Below, piece by piece: positions 35,538 through 43,760 of a stretch of 64,000 nt of DNA (positions within the stretch are counted from its first letter, which is position 1; every line of letters starts with the position of its first letter). A model generated the notes under the pieces. It worked only from the letters and a program-made list of their open reading frames with translations, made no database searches and had not been told where the DNA came from. A program made the translations under genes and the position numbers. This DNA is from an uncultured Flavobacteriales bacterium (GTDB lineage: Bacteria; Bacteroidota; Bacteroidia; Flavobacteriales_D; Sanyastnellaceae), in contig CALKGQ010000028.1 in NCBI GenBank assembly GCA_938085425.1, positions 1 through 64,000 on the forward strand, in the 5' to 3' direction.

Positions 35538-36683
35538 CTACTTGAGCCCTTCTAGAAATGCCCTCCAGGCCTCGCGGTCGGACGAAAATTCAAAGTCTTC
35601 CGGGACCAAAGCATCCACCCTTCGCCACCCCAACCTCTGCGACATCATGGCCACCTTTTTCCCCTGAACGTCCTCTTTCTCCCCTGCGTCGTCAAACTTG
35701 ATCTCGTCAGGCAGGGACGCCAAATGATGCACCGCAATGACCTGTTGGTTGGGGTCAAAGGAACTGACATGGGCATTTTGGCTGACGTGCAGCAGCTCTC
35801 CAACGTCAACGCGTTGGCCCAACTCTTCGAGCGCCTCTCGCCTCAAACAGGCTGCTGTGCCCTCGCCCCACTCCAATCCCCCTCCAGGAAATTTCATGAC
35901 GGCCCCCATGGGCAACCGTTCATACGACACCAAAACCTCCTGCGCGGGGCCGCCGTCGTGGTCCCTTGTCAAGACCATGTACACCCGCACATTCAACCTT
36001 CCCTCAGGTGCATGCACCCTGGTCGCCCGCAACATTTCCCTCTTGCCCGGAGGTCCAGGCAAGCGCTCCACCTGAAACCCTGCCGATTCCATGTTTCGCC
36101 GCACCTGTCCCTTGGCGCAATACGTCACGAGATGCCCGCCAGGCCGCAGCGAACAGCGCATCCTGTCCATCACCTCGGACGTCCAGAGCTCTGGCTGCGA
36201 GGCTGGGGCAAAAGCATCAAACAAAATGACATCAAATCGCCTCTCTTCAAGTGGAGCCTCCAACACGCCAGATGGCCACCTTTCAAAGGTCATGTGCGCG
36301 TCGGACCACGCCCCGTGTTTGTGGATGGCCTCTAGCATGGGGCGAGATTCAGGGACCCACTCGTCATGCCCCATGGGTTCCACCTCTGACCAACTCAAGG
36401 GGTGCGGTTCCAGACTGACCAAGACGACGTGACGCCCTGAGGCCTGGGCGCGGCCCCAAACGTCCAAGACATTCAGTCCTGTGCCCAACCCCACTTCCAA
36501 AATGTGAAGGGAGCCTTCCGACTTGCCCGCCCATGCCGCCTCCACCCCCATGACCCCAAAGACATGTTGGGTCTCCGTCCAAGCGCCATGCACGCTGTGG
36601 TAGCACACTTCCAACTCGGGGTGGAACAGTGTTTGACTGCCATCACCTGTTTGACGCATTTTCACGGTGGCAAGTTCGGCCAC
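35538..36683 (-). CDS. mnmD: Fusion of tRNA mnm5s2U34-type methyltransferase (MnmD) and Nudix hydrolase
   Basis: 381 residues from a GTG at 36683; an ATG at 36659 also fits. Residues 1-230 are MnmD (DUF752): the SAM-binding motif LEVGLGTGLNVLDVWG and DVILFDAFAPASQPELWTSEV. It would methylate the nm5 group of tRNA wobble uridine 34 to complete mnm5U or mnm5s2U. Residues 235-381 are a Nudix domain, with Nudix box GGGLEWGEGTAACLRREALE followed by ELG, starting at RLNVRVYMVLTRDHDG. The two lie in one frame with no stop between. Nudix substrate unknown. Fusion of these two is not standard for MnmD, which is usually single or fused to the MnmC1 oxidase. TIGR02757 gene ends 12 nt upstream. Confidence 0.88.
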   Translation of the reverse strand: MAELATVKMRQTGDGSQTLFHPELEVCYHSVHGAWTETQHVFGVMGVEAAWAGKSEGSLHILEVGLGTGLNVLDVWGRAQASGRHVVLVSLEPHPLSWSEVEPMGHDEWVPESRPMLEAIHKHGAWSDAHMTFERWPSGVLEAPLEERRFDVILFDAFAPASQPELWTSEVMDRMRCSLRPGGHLVTYCAKGQVRRNMESAGFQVERLPGPPGKREMLRATRVHAPEGRLNVRVYMVLTRDHDGGPAQEVLVSYERLPMGAVMKFPGGGLEWGEGTAACLRREALEELGQRVDVGELLHVSQNAHVSSFDPNQQVIAVHHLASLPDEIKFDDAGEKEDVQGKKVAMMSQRLGWRRVDALVPEDFEFSSDREAWRAFLEGLK

Positions 36684-36695
36684 AGAGAGGGTTTC

Positions 36696-37475
36696 TCAGA
36701 ACCCCTCCAGGGCGCCCAGTCCAAACAAGGCAAAATCCAATCGAATGGGGTCCTCTGGGTCCATCTCCCTCAGGACTTGGGTCAGTTCCTCCACGGCGCG
36801 CCAATCGTTGGACTTGCGCTGCAAGAGCCCCAATTTCCTTCCAACATTGGACGTGTGGACGTCCAATGGGATGCACAAGTCACGGGGAGAAAAGGACGTC
36901 CAAAGCCCCAAATCCACTCCACGGTGGGCGGGGCGTACCATCCAACGCAAGAACATGTTCAATCGTTTGGCAGCAGAACCAGCTGCCGGATTGGCCACAT
37001 GTTTTTTGGTCCTTGGCAAAACACCTGGGCACGACATGAAGTCCAAATGAAAACCCGACAACATGCCCCGGATCGAAGGTCCATCTTTCCCCGAAGACCA
37101 ATGCCTCATGAAGGACGCTTCCAAACTCCCATCTCGCAGGTGCAACCGCTTCAGAGCGGACACGAATCCAATGGCATCTTCTGCCTTGAACGTCCTGTGC
37201 ACAAAACCACGGAGGGCTTGCAGGTCAGACGCTTCATGTTCCCTCACAAATTGGCCCGGTGCATGGTCCATCCGCTCCATCAGGTCGTGGAGACTCTTGA
37301 GGATGGACACCCTGTTGCCCCAGGCCAATGTGGCCGACAAAAAAGCAGACACTTCCACATCCATGGCATCGGTGTATTGATGCGGCACAGACAGGGGGTC
37401 GCGCGGCAAGAAATCAGGGACTTCATACCGATCTGCCTTCTCCAACAAAAACTCCTTCAGCTCCTCGCGTGTCAT
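36696..37475 (-). CDS. TIGR02757 (DUF2400) family protein
   Basis: 259 residues. LSVPHQYTDAMDVEVSAFLSATLAWGNR near the N-terminus and KRLNMFLRWMVRP ... GVDLGLWTSFSPRDLCIPLDVHTSNVGRKLGL are diagnostic. The second block resembles the helix-hairpin-helix and Asp region of DNA glycosylases, so nucleic acid binding is possible; the function is unproven. It is divergent from the BatA-like gene with only 28 nt between the starts, so both promoters must share that gap. Confidence 0.9.
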   Translation of the reverse strand: MTREELKEFLLEKADRYEVPDFLPRDPLSVPHQYTDAMDVEVSAFLSATLAWGNRVSILKSLHDLMERMDHAPGQFVREHEASDLQALRGFVHRTFKAEDAIGFVSALKRLHLRDGSLEASFMRHWSSGKDGPSIRGMLSGFHLDFMSCPGVLPRTKKHVANPAAGSAAKRLNMFLRWMVRPAHRGVDLGLWTSFSPRDLCIPLDVHTSNVGRKLGLLQRKSNDWRAVEELTQVLREMDPEDPIRLDFALFGLGALEGF

Positions 37476-37503
37476 GCCGCAAAAATCGGGCTAAATTCGC
37501 GAC

Positions 37504-39591
37504 GTGTGGGGAAGGCCTGATATACTCTGGGGATTGCTGGCGCTGTCCATCCCCATCGCCTTGCACCTCTTGCAGTTGCGGAGGTTCAAGAGGGTGGCTT
37601 TTTCCAATGTCGCCTTCCTGAAAGATGTCCAAAAAGAAACCCGTTCCCGCCACCGGCTGAGGAACTTGCTGATCCTCTTGGCCCGATTGTTGGCTTTTGC
37701 GCTGGTGATCATGGCCTTTGCTGACCCCATGCTTGCACCTGAGAAGGCTTCTGCCAATGGCGGACAACAGGCTGTGTCCATTTACGTGGACAGCAGCCCG
37801 TCCATGATGGCATCCGGCGAGTCAGGACCTTTGATTCAAGTGGCCAAGCAAAAAGCCACGGCCTTGGTCGAGGCCTTTCGAGAAACGGACAAATACCACG
37901 TCTTTGCAAGCGACTTTGCTGGGGTGGACCAACGCTTCATGACCCAAGATGAGGCCCTCGAGCGCATCGCAGCCATCCAACTCTCGACGCAAGCACCTTC
38001 CTTGGAAGCTGTGGTGCAACGCGGCTTGGACCAATTGCAGCGGGCACCCGAAGCCTCAGGACAAGGATTTTGGATTTCAGATTTGCAGAAAAGCAGCCAC
38101 AACCTGCAACGCCCCATGGCACTTGACTCCTCTGTCACCTGGCATGTTCTGCCAGTGGAGGCCAACAAGGTGCCCAACATTTGGATCGACTCCGTCTGGT
38201 TTGGCAGCCCATTGGCCTTGCCCGACCAGCCAGCTGCTCTTCATGTCCGCATTGGCCATGATGCATTGGAAGGCATGGACGGCTTGCCCCTGTCCCTTCG
38301 CCTAGATGGGGTGCCTGCCGCATTGGGGTCTTACCATCTCGTGCCTGGCTTGCCCACAGATACGGTGCTGAGGTTCACGCATGGCGCCCCCGGACCCCAC
38401 CACTTGAAGGTGGAATTGGAAGATGCCCCGGTTCAATTTGACGATGCCCACTTCATGGGGTACAACGTCGAAGAGCGGGTCGAAATCTTCCATTGGACGA
38501 GTGCCAATGCCCCTTTTCGCGCGGCTTCTTTGTCCGTGCAGCAAGCCTTGGAAAGTGCCAATCCCCTCTTGGGGGTGGAGCGCGGCAGTGCCCTCCCCTC
38601 CCCTCAACGGCTGGCAGCCTTTGACCTCGTGGTCGTGGATGCCTTGGAAGCACCTTCTTCTGGAGAAGCATCCATGCTTGAGGCATTCCAACAGCAAGGG
38701 GGAACCCTGCTCCTCATCCCTGACAGTTCAGCCGTGGGCATGGCCACGTGGATGGATGGATTGACATTGGGGAATTCAAGCGGCTGGGTCCGTGGAGCAG
38801 GCCAAGTGGCCACGGTGCGCTGGAGCCACCCACTTTACGAGGGTGTCTTTCGCAGCATCCCATCAAGGGTGGACTGGCCCACTTACGACCGCATCTTGGA
38901 CCGCCGTCCAGGACCCCGTGAAGAATGGCTGGTCCGAGCAGCCAATGGCTTGCCTTACCTCAGTGTGGTGGGCGGCGCAGATGCAGAGGGTGACGTGTAC
39001 ATCTTGGGGACATCCCTGGAAACGGGGAACCTGACCCGTCATGGATTGTTCGTGCCAACGTTGCTTCGGATCGCAGAATCCTCGAGAAAGGCATCGCACT
39101 TTGCCCTTGAGTTGGGCAAAGATGCCAGCCTGACGCTCGCCCTCGACCCCAATGAAAATGGACGGGTGGCCGATGACTTGAACTGGCGCATTCGCCGAAC
39201 GGATTTGGAGGGGGGAGCCTCTTCCAATGGGGCCGTCCCTGAAATGCAATCCACCTCGGAAGGCTTGAAGTTGGGGTGGGGAGAAAGTTTGCAGGAACCC
39301 GGCGGGTACGATGTTTTGCGCAACAACGACAAGGTGGCGAGTTTTGGCCTCAACCATCGTTCATCTGAATCGTTCATGGACACATGGTTGCCAGAAGAGT
39401 GGACGGCCAAGGTGGAAGCCTTGGGATGGCCCACCATTGAAGTCTGGCGAGGACCTGCAAGCCAGTTGAAAAGTCTTGTGGATGAACGGATTGCAGGTCA
39501 GCGATTGGCTTGGTATTTTTTCGTCGGTGCACTGTGCGCTTTGGCTCTTGAAACTTTACTTCTTCGCAAATGGAACAAGCTATTCTCCTAA
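37504..39591 (+). CDS. BatA-domain membrane protein with vWA-like fold
   Basis: 695 residues, GTG start at 37504. The N-terminal BatA domain (ALSIPIALHLLQLRRFKRVAFSN) and two membrane helices (residues 8-22 and 55-75) anchor it in the inner membrane. Residues 92-220 hold a von Willebrand A-like region (VSIYVDSSPSM is a DxSxS MIDAS start). A C-terminal helix (LAWYFFVGALCALALETLLL) near residue 670 ends the large periplasmic part. Such proteins are Bacteroidota-specific; some act in aerotolerance (BatABD) systems, but no MoxR ATPase or BatB gene is here. The last 22 nt overlap the dihydroorotase-like gene. Confidence 0.88.
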   Translation: MWGRPDILWGLLALSIPIALHLLQLRRFKRVAFSNVAFLKDVQKETRSRHRLRNLLILLARLLAFALVIMAFADPMLAPEKASANGGQQAVSIYVDSSPSMMASGESGPLIQVAKQKATALVEAFRETDKYHVFASDFAGVDQRFMTQDEALERIAAIQLSTQAPSLEAVVQRGLDQLQRAPEASGQGFWISDLQKSSHNLQRPMALDSSVTWHVLPVEANKVPNIWIDSVWFGSPLALPDQPAALHVRIGHDALEGMDGLPLSLRLDGVPAALGSYHLVPGLPTDTVLRFTHGAPGPHHLKVELEDAPVQFDDAHFMGYNVEERVEIFHWTSANAPFRAASLSVQQALESANPLLGVERGSALPSPQRLAAFDLVVVDALEAPSSGEASMLEAFQQQGGTLLLIPDSSAVGMATWMDGLTLGNSSGWVRGAGQVATVRWSHPLYEGVFRSIPSRVDWPTYDRILDRRPGPREEWLVRAANGLPYLSVVGGADAEGDVYILGTSLETGNLTRHGLFVPTLLRIAESSRKASHFALELGKDASLTLALDPNENGRVADDLNWRIRRTDLEGGASSNGAVPEMQSTSEGLKLGWGESLQEPGGYDVLRNNDKVASFGLNHRSSESFMDTWLPEEWTAKVEALGWPTIEVWRGPASQLKSLVDERIAGQRLAWYFFVGALCALALETLLLRKWNKLFS

Positions 39592-40853
39592 CCTCAGTCC
39601 GGGTATGGGACCCCAAAGGTCCATGGCACGACCAAACGGTGGACATCCGTGTGGCAGATGGGGTCATCCAACAAGTAGGACCATCGTTGGCTTCCAAAGG
39701 GGCAAAAGTGTTGGAGAGCCCAGGAAGCATGGTCAGCTCTGGCTGGATCGATGGGCAAGTGCATTTCAGAGAGCCAGGAGAAGAAACAAAGGAGGGCATT
39801 GTCAGAGGTTTGAAGGCCGCTTCCGCTGCAGGATTCACGCATGTCGCCTTGCTGCCGTCCAACTCTCCTGCCACGGACCATGCCGGCGCCGTCCTCCATG
39901 TCATGGCCAAAGCCAGTGTTGCCCATGAACATGGCATCCCTGCGAGGGTGCTTCCAATGGCCTGCATCACAGAAGGAGGTCAAGGAGCCCAATTGGCCGA
40001 GATGCATGACTTGAGCCAAGCAGGTGCAGTGGCTTTCACCGACGACGGGCCTCTGCATCGTGTTGGGGTGTTGCAAAGGGCGCTTACCTACGCCCAAACC
40101 CATGACAAAACGGTCATGGACCAACCATTGGACCTCGATTTGAACGCGGAAGGCGTCATGCACGAGGGTGTTGTCAGCACAGAAATGGGACTGACAGGCA
40201 TCCCTTCGGAAGCTGAGACGCTTCGTGTGTCGAGAGACTTGGACATTTTGCGGTACACCGGTGGGCGGTTGCACTTCCCCATTTTGACCGCGGCCAAAAG
40301 CCTTGATTTGGTGCGCATCGCCAAGTCCGAAGGCCTTTCCGTAACCTGTGGCACCTCGGCGGTCCACCTCGCCTTTTGTGACGAAGATTTAAGGGGATTC
40401 GAGGGAACCCTTCGGATGTTGCCTCCGCTGAGAAGTGCAAAAGACCAAAGGGCCCTCTGCCATGCCGTGCTCGACGGCACCATCGACATGGTGGTGAGCG
40501 ACCACCGTCCTGAAGATTTGGAGCACCACGACGTGGAATTCATGCTCAGTCCCAATGGCGTGGCAGGGCTGCCTTCCGCATTTGCATGGACCTTCCACTC
40601 CTTGCATGGCATCGACACCAAGAATGCACTCGGCGCCACGCTTCGCGCCTTGACCTCCGGTCCTGCAGACGTGCTACAATCGCCGGGCTCCACCATCGAG
40701 GAAGGGGCCACCGTGAACCTCACTTGGTTCCACCCGGAGCTGGACCACCAACCTCATCCGGGGACAGGTGGTGTGAATTTGGGGGCCACTGAAGGCCGAA
40801 CCAAGGGTCAGGTCCTCGGCACCTTTGTCGAGAACCGGTCCTGGATGGCCTGA
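39570..40853 (+). CDS. Dihydroorotase-like amidohydrolase lacking key metal ligands (probably inactive)
   Basis: 427 residues; a full-length amidohydrolase of the PyrC/AllB class. The metal motif DxHxHFREPG reads DGQVHFREPG, so the first His is Gln. The region where type I enzymes have the HCED motif reads MDQPLDLDL, and the later metal His segment is LHFPILTAAKSLDLV, with Pro and Ile where His is expected. SDHRPED retains the Asp of the TDHAPH motif, and FREPG is intact. In several bacteria an inactive PyrC-like chain supports aspartate transcarbamoylase assembly; a similar non-catalytic second dihydroorotase exists next to BatA-like genes in Flavobacteriia, as far as I recall. The start overlaps the BatA-like gene by 22 nt. 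Confidence 0.85.
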   Translation: MEQAILLTSVRVWDPKGPWHDQTVDIRVADGVIQQVGPSLASKGAKVLESPGSMVSSGWIDGQVHFREPGEETKEGIVRGLKAASAAGFTHVALLPSNSPATDHAGAVLHVMAKASVAHEHGIPARVLPMACITEGGQGAQLAEMHDLSQAGAVAFTDDGPLHRVGVLQRALTYAQTHDKTVMDQPLDLDLNAEGVMHEGVVSTEMGLTGIPSEAETLRVSRDLDILRYTGGRLHFPILTAAKSLDLVRIAKSEGLSVTCGTSAVHLAFCDEDLRGFEGTLRMLPPLRSAKDQRALCHAVLDGTIDMVVSDHRPEDLEHHDVEFMLSPNGVAGLPSAFAWTFHSLHGIDTKNALGATLRALTSGPADVLQSPGSTIEEGATVNLTWFHPELDHQPHPGTGGVNLGATEGRTKGQVLGTFVENRSWMA

Positions 40854-40865
40854 CAGAGCTGAGGT

Positions 40866-41183
40866 TTAAGCCTGGCCTTGAGGCCCCATGTAAGGAAGGG
40901 GCATGCCAGCATCTCCATTGCCATGCTCTTGAATGGGGCCGTGTTGCTTTTCAAAACGCTGGACATTTTCAGCCAACGCCCCCAACAGCCTTTTCACATG
41001 TTGCGGCGACATCACCACCCTGCTCCTCACCTTGGCTTTGGGCATGCCCGGCATGACCTGGATGAAATCCATCACGAATTCTGCCGGACTGTGTGTGATG
41101 ACGGCCAAATTGGCGTACACCCCTGTGGCCTTTTCTTCTGGAAGCTCAATGTTGAGTTTGCCCTTTTTTTCTTGATCTGACAT
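40866..41183 (-). CDS. DUF3467 protein
   Basis: 105 residues, ATG at 41183 (MSDQEKKGKLNIELPEEKA). Family features: GVYANLAVITHSPAEFVMDFIQVMPG, then KAKVRSRVVMSPQHVKRLLGALAENVQRFE. Small cytoplasmic alpha/beta protein; I know no function. DUF3467 proteins often occur near RNA polymerase or translation genes in Bacteroidota, but here the gene ends the radC-to-phosphatase run. The start was chosen because residues before it are not family-like. It converges with the dihydroorotase-like gene. Confidence 0.92.
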   Translation of the reverse strand: MSDQEKKGKLNIELPEEKATGVYANLAVITHSPAEFVMDFIQVMPGMPKAKVRSRVVMSPQHVKRLLGALAENVQRFEKQHGPIQEHGNGDAGMPLPYMGPQGQA

Positions 41184-41197
41184 GACCACAAGGTACA

Positions 41198-41911
41198 TCA
41201 GACATGAAGCGGCAAGTCCTTCAGCTGCTCGAGCACCTCGATCGTTTTCCAAGACTCAGGATGCGCATCCAACCCAGGGGCAAAATGAACCCCCCGCCAT
41301 CCAACGGCTTGCGCACCCAGGACATCGCTCTCCAAACTGTCGCCAATCATGATGACCCCCGCATCCATTTCCACCTTTGCAAGGGACGCTGCACGGCGGT
41401 AGGCTTCAGGATTGGGCTTTTTCACAGACAGGGCATCGCTGGTGTAGACCCCACGGAAAAATCCAGCGAGACCACTGTTCTCCACCTTGATGTGTTGCAC
41501 TTCTTCGAATCCATTGGTCAAAATCCACATGGCATGTCCCCGAGACGCCAGGCACTCAAGCATGTCCAAGGTTCCTGGAATCAGCGCAGTTTGATAAGGG
41601 CTATGGTCCAAATAATGTTCCCCCAATTGACTCGCCAAGGATTCATTTTCCGGCATGCCACACCGCTCCATGGCCATCGCAAAACGCTTGGCGCGCAGGG
41701 TGGACTTGGTCATTTCTCCTGCCCTGAACTGCGCCCAGCACCAATCGTTGGCGGCTTCGTAATGGACAATCCACTCCTGCTCAGACGCGAGACCATGGGA
41801 AAGAAGTGCCAAATCCTTGACTCCTCTGCGGAGAGCGAGCCGTGAGTTGGTTTCAAAATCCCACAGGGTGTGGTCCAAGTCAAAAAAAAGAGGGGCCAAT
41901 TTCGAGGTCAT
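41198..41911 (-). CDS. HAD-family pyrimidine nucleotidase, YjjG type
   Basis: 237 residues, ATG at 41911 overlapping the stop of the membrane-protein gene (ATGA). HAD motifs: I LFFDLDHTLWDF (nucleophile Asp and acid Asp), II WILTNGFEEVQ, III Lys in SVKKPNPEAYRRA, and IV IMIGDSLESDVLGAQ. The length and cap size fit YjjG, which removes phosphate from non-canonical pyrimidine nucleotides such as dUMP and 5-fluoro-dUMP. It is in one run with radC and wecB. Confidence 0.92.
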   Translation of the reverse strand: MTSKLAPLFFDLDHTLWDFETNSRLALRRGVKDLALLSHGLASEQEWIVHYEAANDWCWAQFRAGEMTKSTLRAKRFAMAMERCGMPENESLASQLGEHYLDHSPYQTALIPGTLDMLECLASRGHAMWILTNGFEEVQHIKVENSGLAGFFRGVYTSDALSVKKPNPEAYRRAASLAKVEMDAGVIMIGDSLESDVLGAQAVGWRGVHFAPGLDAHPESWKTIEVLEQLKDLPLHV

Positions 41912-42351
41912 GGTGTCCAGTATTTCACAGCCTCTGATCCTGCAGAAAGAAGGGCTGCCCAAATGGAAAAGGCCGCCATCAACTTCCACATGGTGCCGGG
42001 TTGGTGGCGGAAATATTTCGCAGCCAGCACAGTCGCCACAGGCACAGAAATCAGACCAGAAATTGCCAAAAGACCTGAGAGGCCCATGGCGTTCTTCCAA
42101 CGGACGATGGTTCTTCTCCGCCTTGTGAAGGTGCGTTTGCCACGATCGACACGTGGGCCAAGTCGTTCTTCAAACCAAGCAAACCACCACTTGCCAAAAT
42201 GCCAAATCCCCCAAACACCTGCCACTGCTCCAAAAGACGTGGTCGACCACGCAAGCCACCAAGACATGCCTCGTGCAACCATCAAAGAAGGCGTCACGAC
42301 AAATTTGACCACCGCCATGAACGCCCACCACAACAGCTCAAGTAGCTCCAT
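41908..42351 (-). CDS. Small multi-pass membrane protein, function unknown
   Basis: 147 residues, ATG at 42351 (MELLELLWWAFMAVVKFV). About four hydrophobic helices: residues 2-24, 33-55, 95-113 and 125-142. A strongly basic loop (RVDRGKRTFTRRRRTIVRWK) lies in the middle and would face the cytoplasm. I do not recognise a family. It starts 2 nt after the deacetylase-like gene and overlaps the phosphatase gene by 4 nt, so it is translated with them. Confidence 0.75.
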   Translation of the reverse strand: MELLELLWWAFMAVVKFVVTPSLMVARGMSWWLAWSTTSFGAVAGVWGIWHFGKWWFAWFEERLGPRVDRGKRTFTRRRRTIVRWKNAMGLSGLLAISGLISVPVATVLAAKYFRHQPGTMWKLMAAFSIWAALLSAGSEAVKYWTP

Positions 42352-42353
42352 GG

Positions 42354-43760
42354 CTATAAGGTAGTCACCCCGAGGTGTTGGGCATGGCCCAACATGTGAA
42401 CGTATGTTGCCCGCCATCCCTCCCATTCCCCATCCTCACTCACCGACGTGTTGTGCCAACAAGACATCCATTGGCCGCCCACAACGGCCACGGCGTCCAT
42501 GGATCGCGTCAATTCAACGACTGCCTTTTGTGGCGTCCACCCCAAGGGGCCTCGCATGGCCTCGTCCATGACGGCCATGGGTTGAATGACAAGGGACATG
42601 CATTCCTCGCGTGTCAAATCATATGCCTGGAAGGGTTGGCTGATGCCATTCCTGAACCCCATGTCGTCCGACCACCCCAAGGAGGCATCGTGTGAGATGC
42701 CATGCTCCACCAAGCGCTTCCACCATTTGCCTGGTGTCCCACGCAAAAAATGGGAACGCACCGCATGGGGGTCAATGCCCGGCCACGAATGCACCATCGT
42801 CGATTCCGCATCGAACACCCCTGAATCGCTCAGGGCAGTCCAACTGGGGTGCCAAGACACCCGGTGTTCAGGCCCGGCGAGATCAAGTTGCTCCACCAAT
42901 GCTGGCAACACCGACCGGGCAGGGTCCAAACCTACATCGAACGGCTTTCTTCGATTGGCCGCGAGCACAAACCACGTCAACGGCATTCCATGGTGCGTCT
43001 TCGTGATCCAACCATAGGTGTCATAAGGATCCCTCCAACGGCCCTTCATCACGCTCCATCTTTCCAACACCAACGACCAGCGGCCCATGAAAACATCACG
43101 GCATTGCAGGGCCCAATGCTTCCTCCGCGACCGGCCCAAATGCTTGAACGCCACATCCACATCGAAGGTCCATTGGCAAGTCATCGTGGGGATTTCTGCC
43201 CACTCCGTTCTGCCGCGAAGTCCGTGCCACATGCACTCCACCCAAGGGAGGCGGTGCTGATCCGCAGCGGCCCATTTGGAGCCATGGAAGTGAACCTCCT
43301 GTTGACTGGATGCCCAAGGGGCGGACCCAACCTGCGGCCGGCCATGCAAGTCCAACGCGAATTCCCCAGCCTGTTCTGACCAGCACGTGAGGGCCCAAAA
43401 CGTCACTGCCAACGGGTCCATCGGCAAGAAAGAGGACGCGTCCTCTTGTGGTTCAGGATCCCTGGGGGCGAAAAAAGGAAGCCAAAGGGCCATCTTCTCG
43501 TTCTCACTCCACAATCCCCATTGACACCTCACCCCATCCTTGGGTTGCAAGCTTGACGTCACCAGCGAATGGTCCTCCCAAGTCGCCACTGTCTTCCCAT
43601 CCCAATGAAGTGAGGATTCTCCCTTGATCGCACCTTCCGAACTCCAGGACCACGATTGACCCCACCACCGTCCCAAAACGGTGTCCAAAACATACGTCTG
43701 TCGCGGACTGAGCGCTGCGCTTTGAAACAGCCACTTTGCCTGGGACGACGACTCACCCAT
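42354..43760 (-). CDS. Polysaccharide deacetylase-like protein (probable DUF7033 type)
   Basis: 468 residues from the ATG at 43760, which overlaps the wecB stop by 8 nt; the frame is open further upstream, but only inside wecB. The C-terminal half carries the pattern of Bacteroidota deacetylase-like proteins: TKTHHGMPLTWFVLAANRRKPFD, HRVSWHPSWTAL, RSHFLRGTPGKWWKRLVEHGI and DASLGWSDDMGFRNGISQPFQAYDL. I do not see a standard TFDDG metal motif, so activity is uncertain. It is Trp-rich (about 20 Trp). The pairing with UDP-GlcNAc 2-epimerase suggests surface polysaccharide synthesis; the link is inference. Confidence 0.7.
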   Translation of the reverse strand: MGESSSQAKWLFQSAALSPRQTYVLDTVLGRWWGQSWSWSSEGAIKGESSLHWDGKTVATWEDHSLVTSSLQPKDGVRCQWGLWSENEKMALWLPFFAPRDPEPQEDASSFLPMDPLAVTFWALTCWSEQAGEFALDLHGRPQVGSAPWASSQQEVHFHGSKWAAADQHRLPWVECMWHGLRGRTEWAEIPTMTCQWTFDVDVAFKHLGRSRRKHWALQCRDVFMGRWSLVLERWSVMKGRWRDPYDTYGWITKTHHGMPLTWFVLAANRRKPFDVGLDPARSVLPALVEQLDLAGPEHRVSWHPSWTALSDSGVFDAESTMVHSWPGIDPHAVRSHFLRGTPGKWWKRLVEHGISHDASLGWSDDMGFRNGISQPFQAYDLTREECMSLVIQPMAVMDEAMRGPLGWTPQKAVVELTRSMDAVAVVGGQWMSCWHNTSVSEDGEWEGWRATYVHMLGHAQHLGVTTL

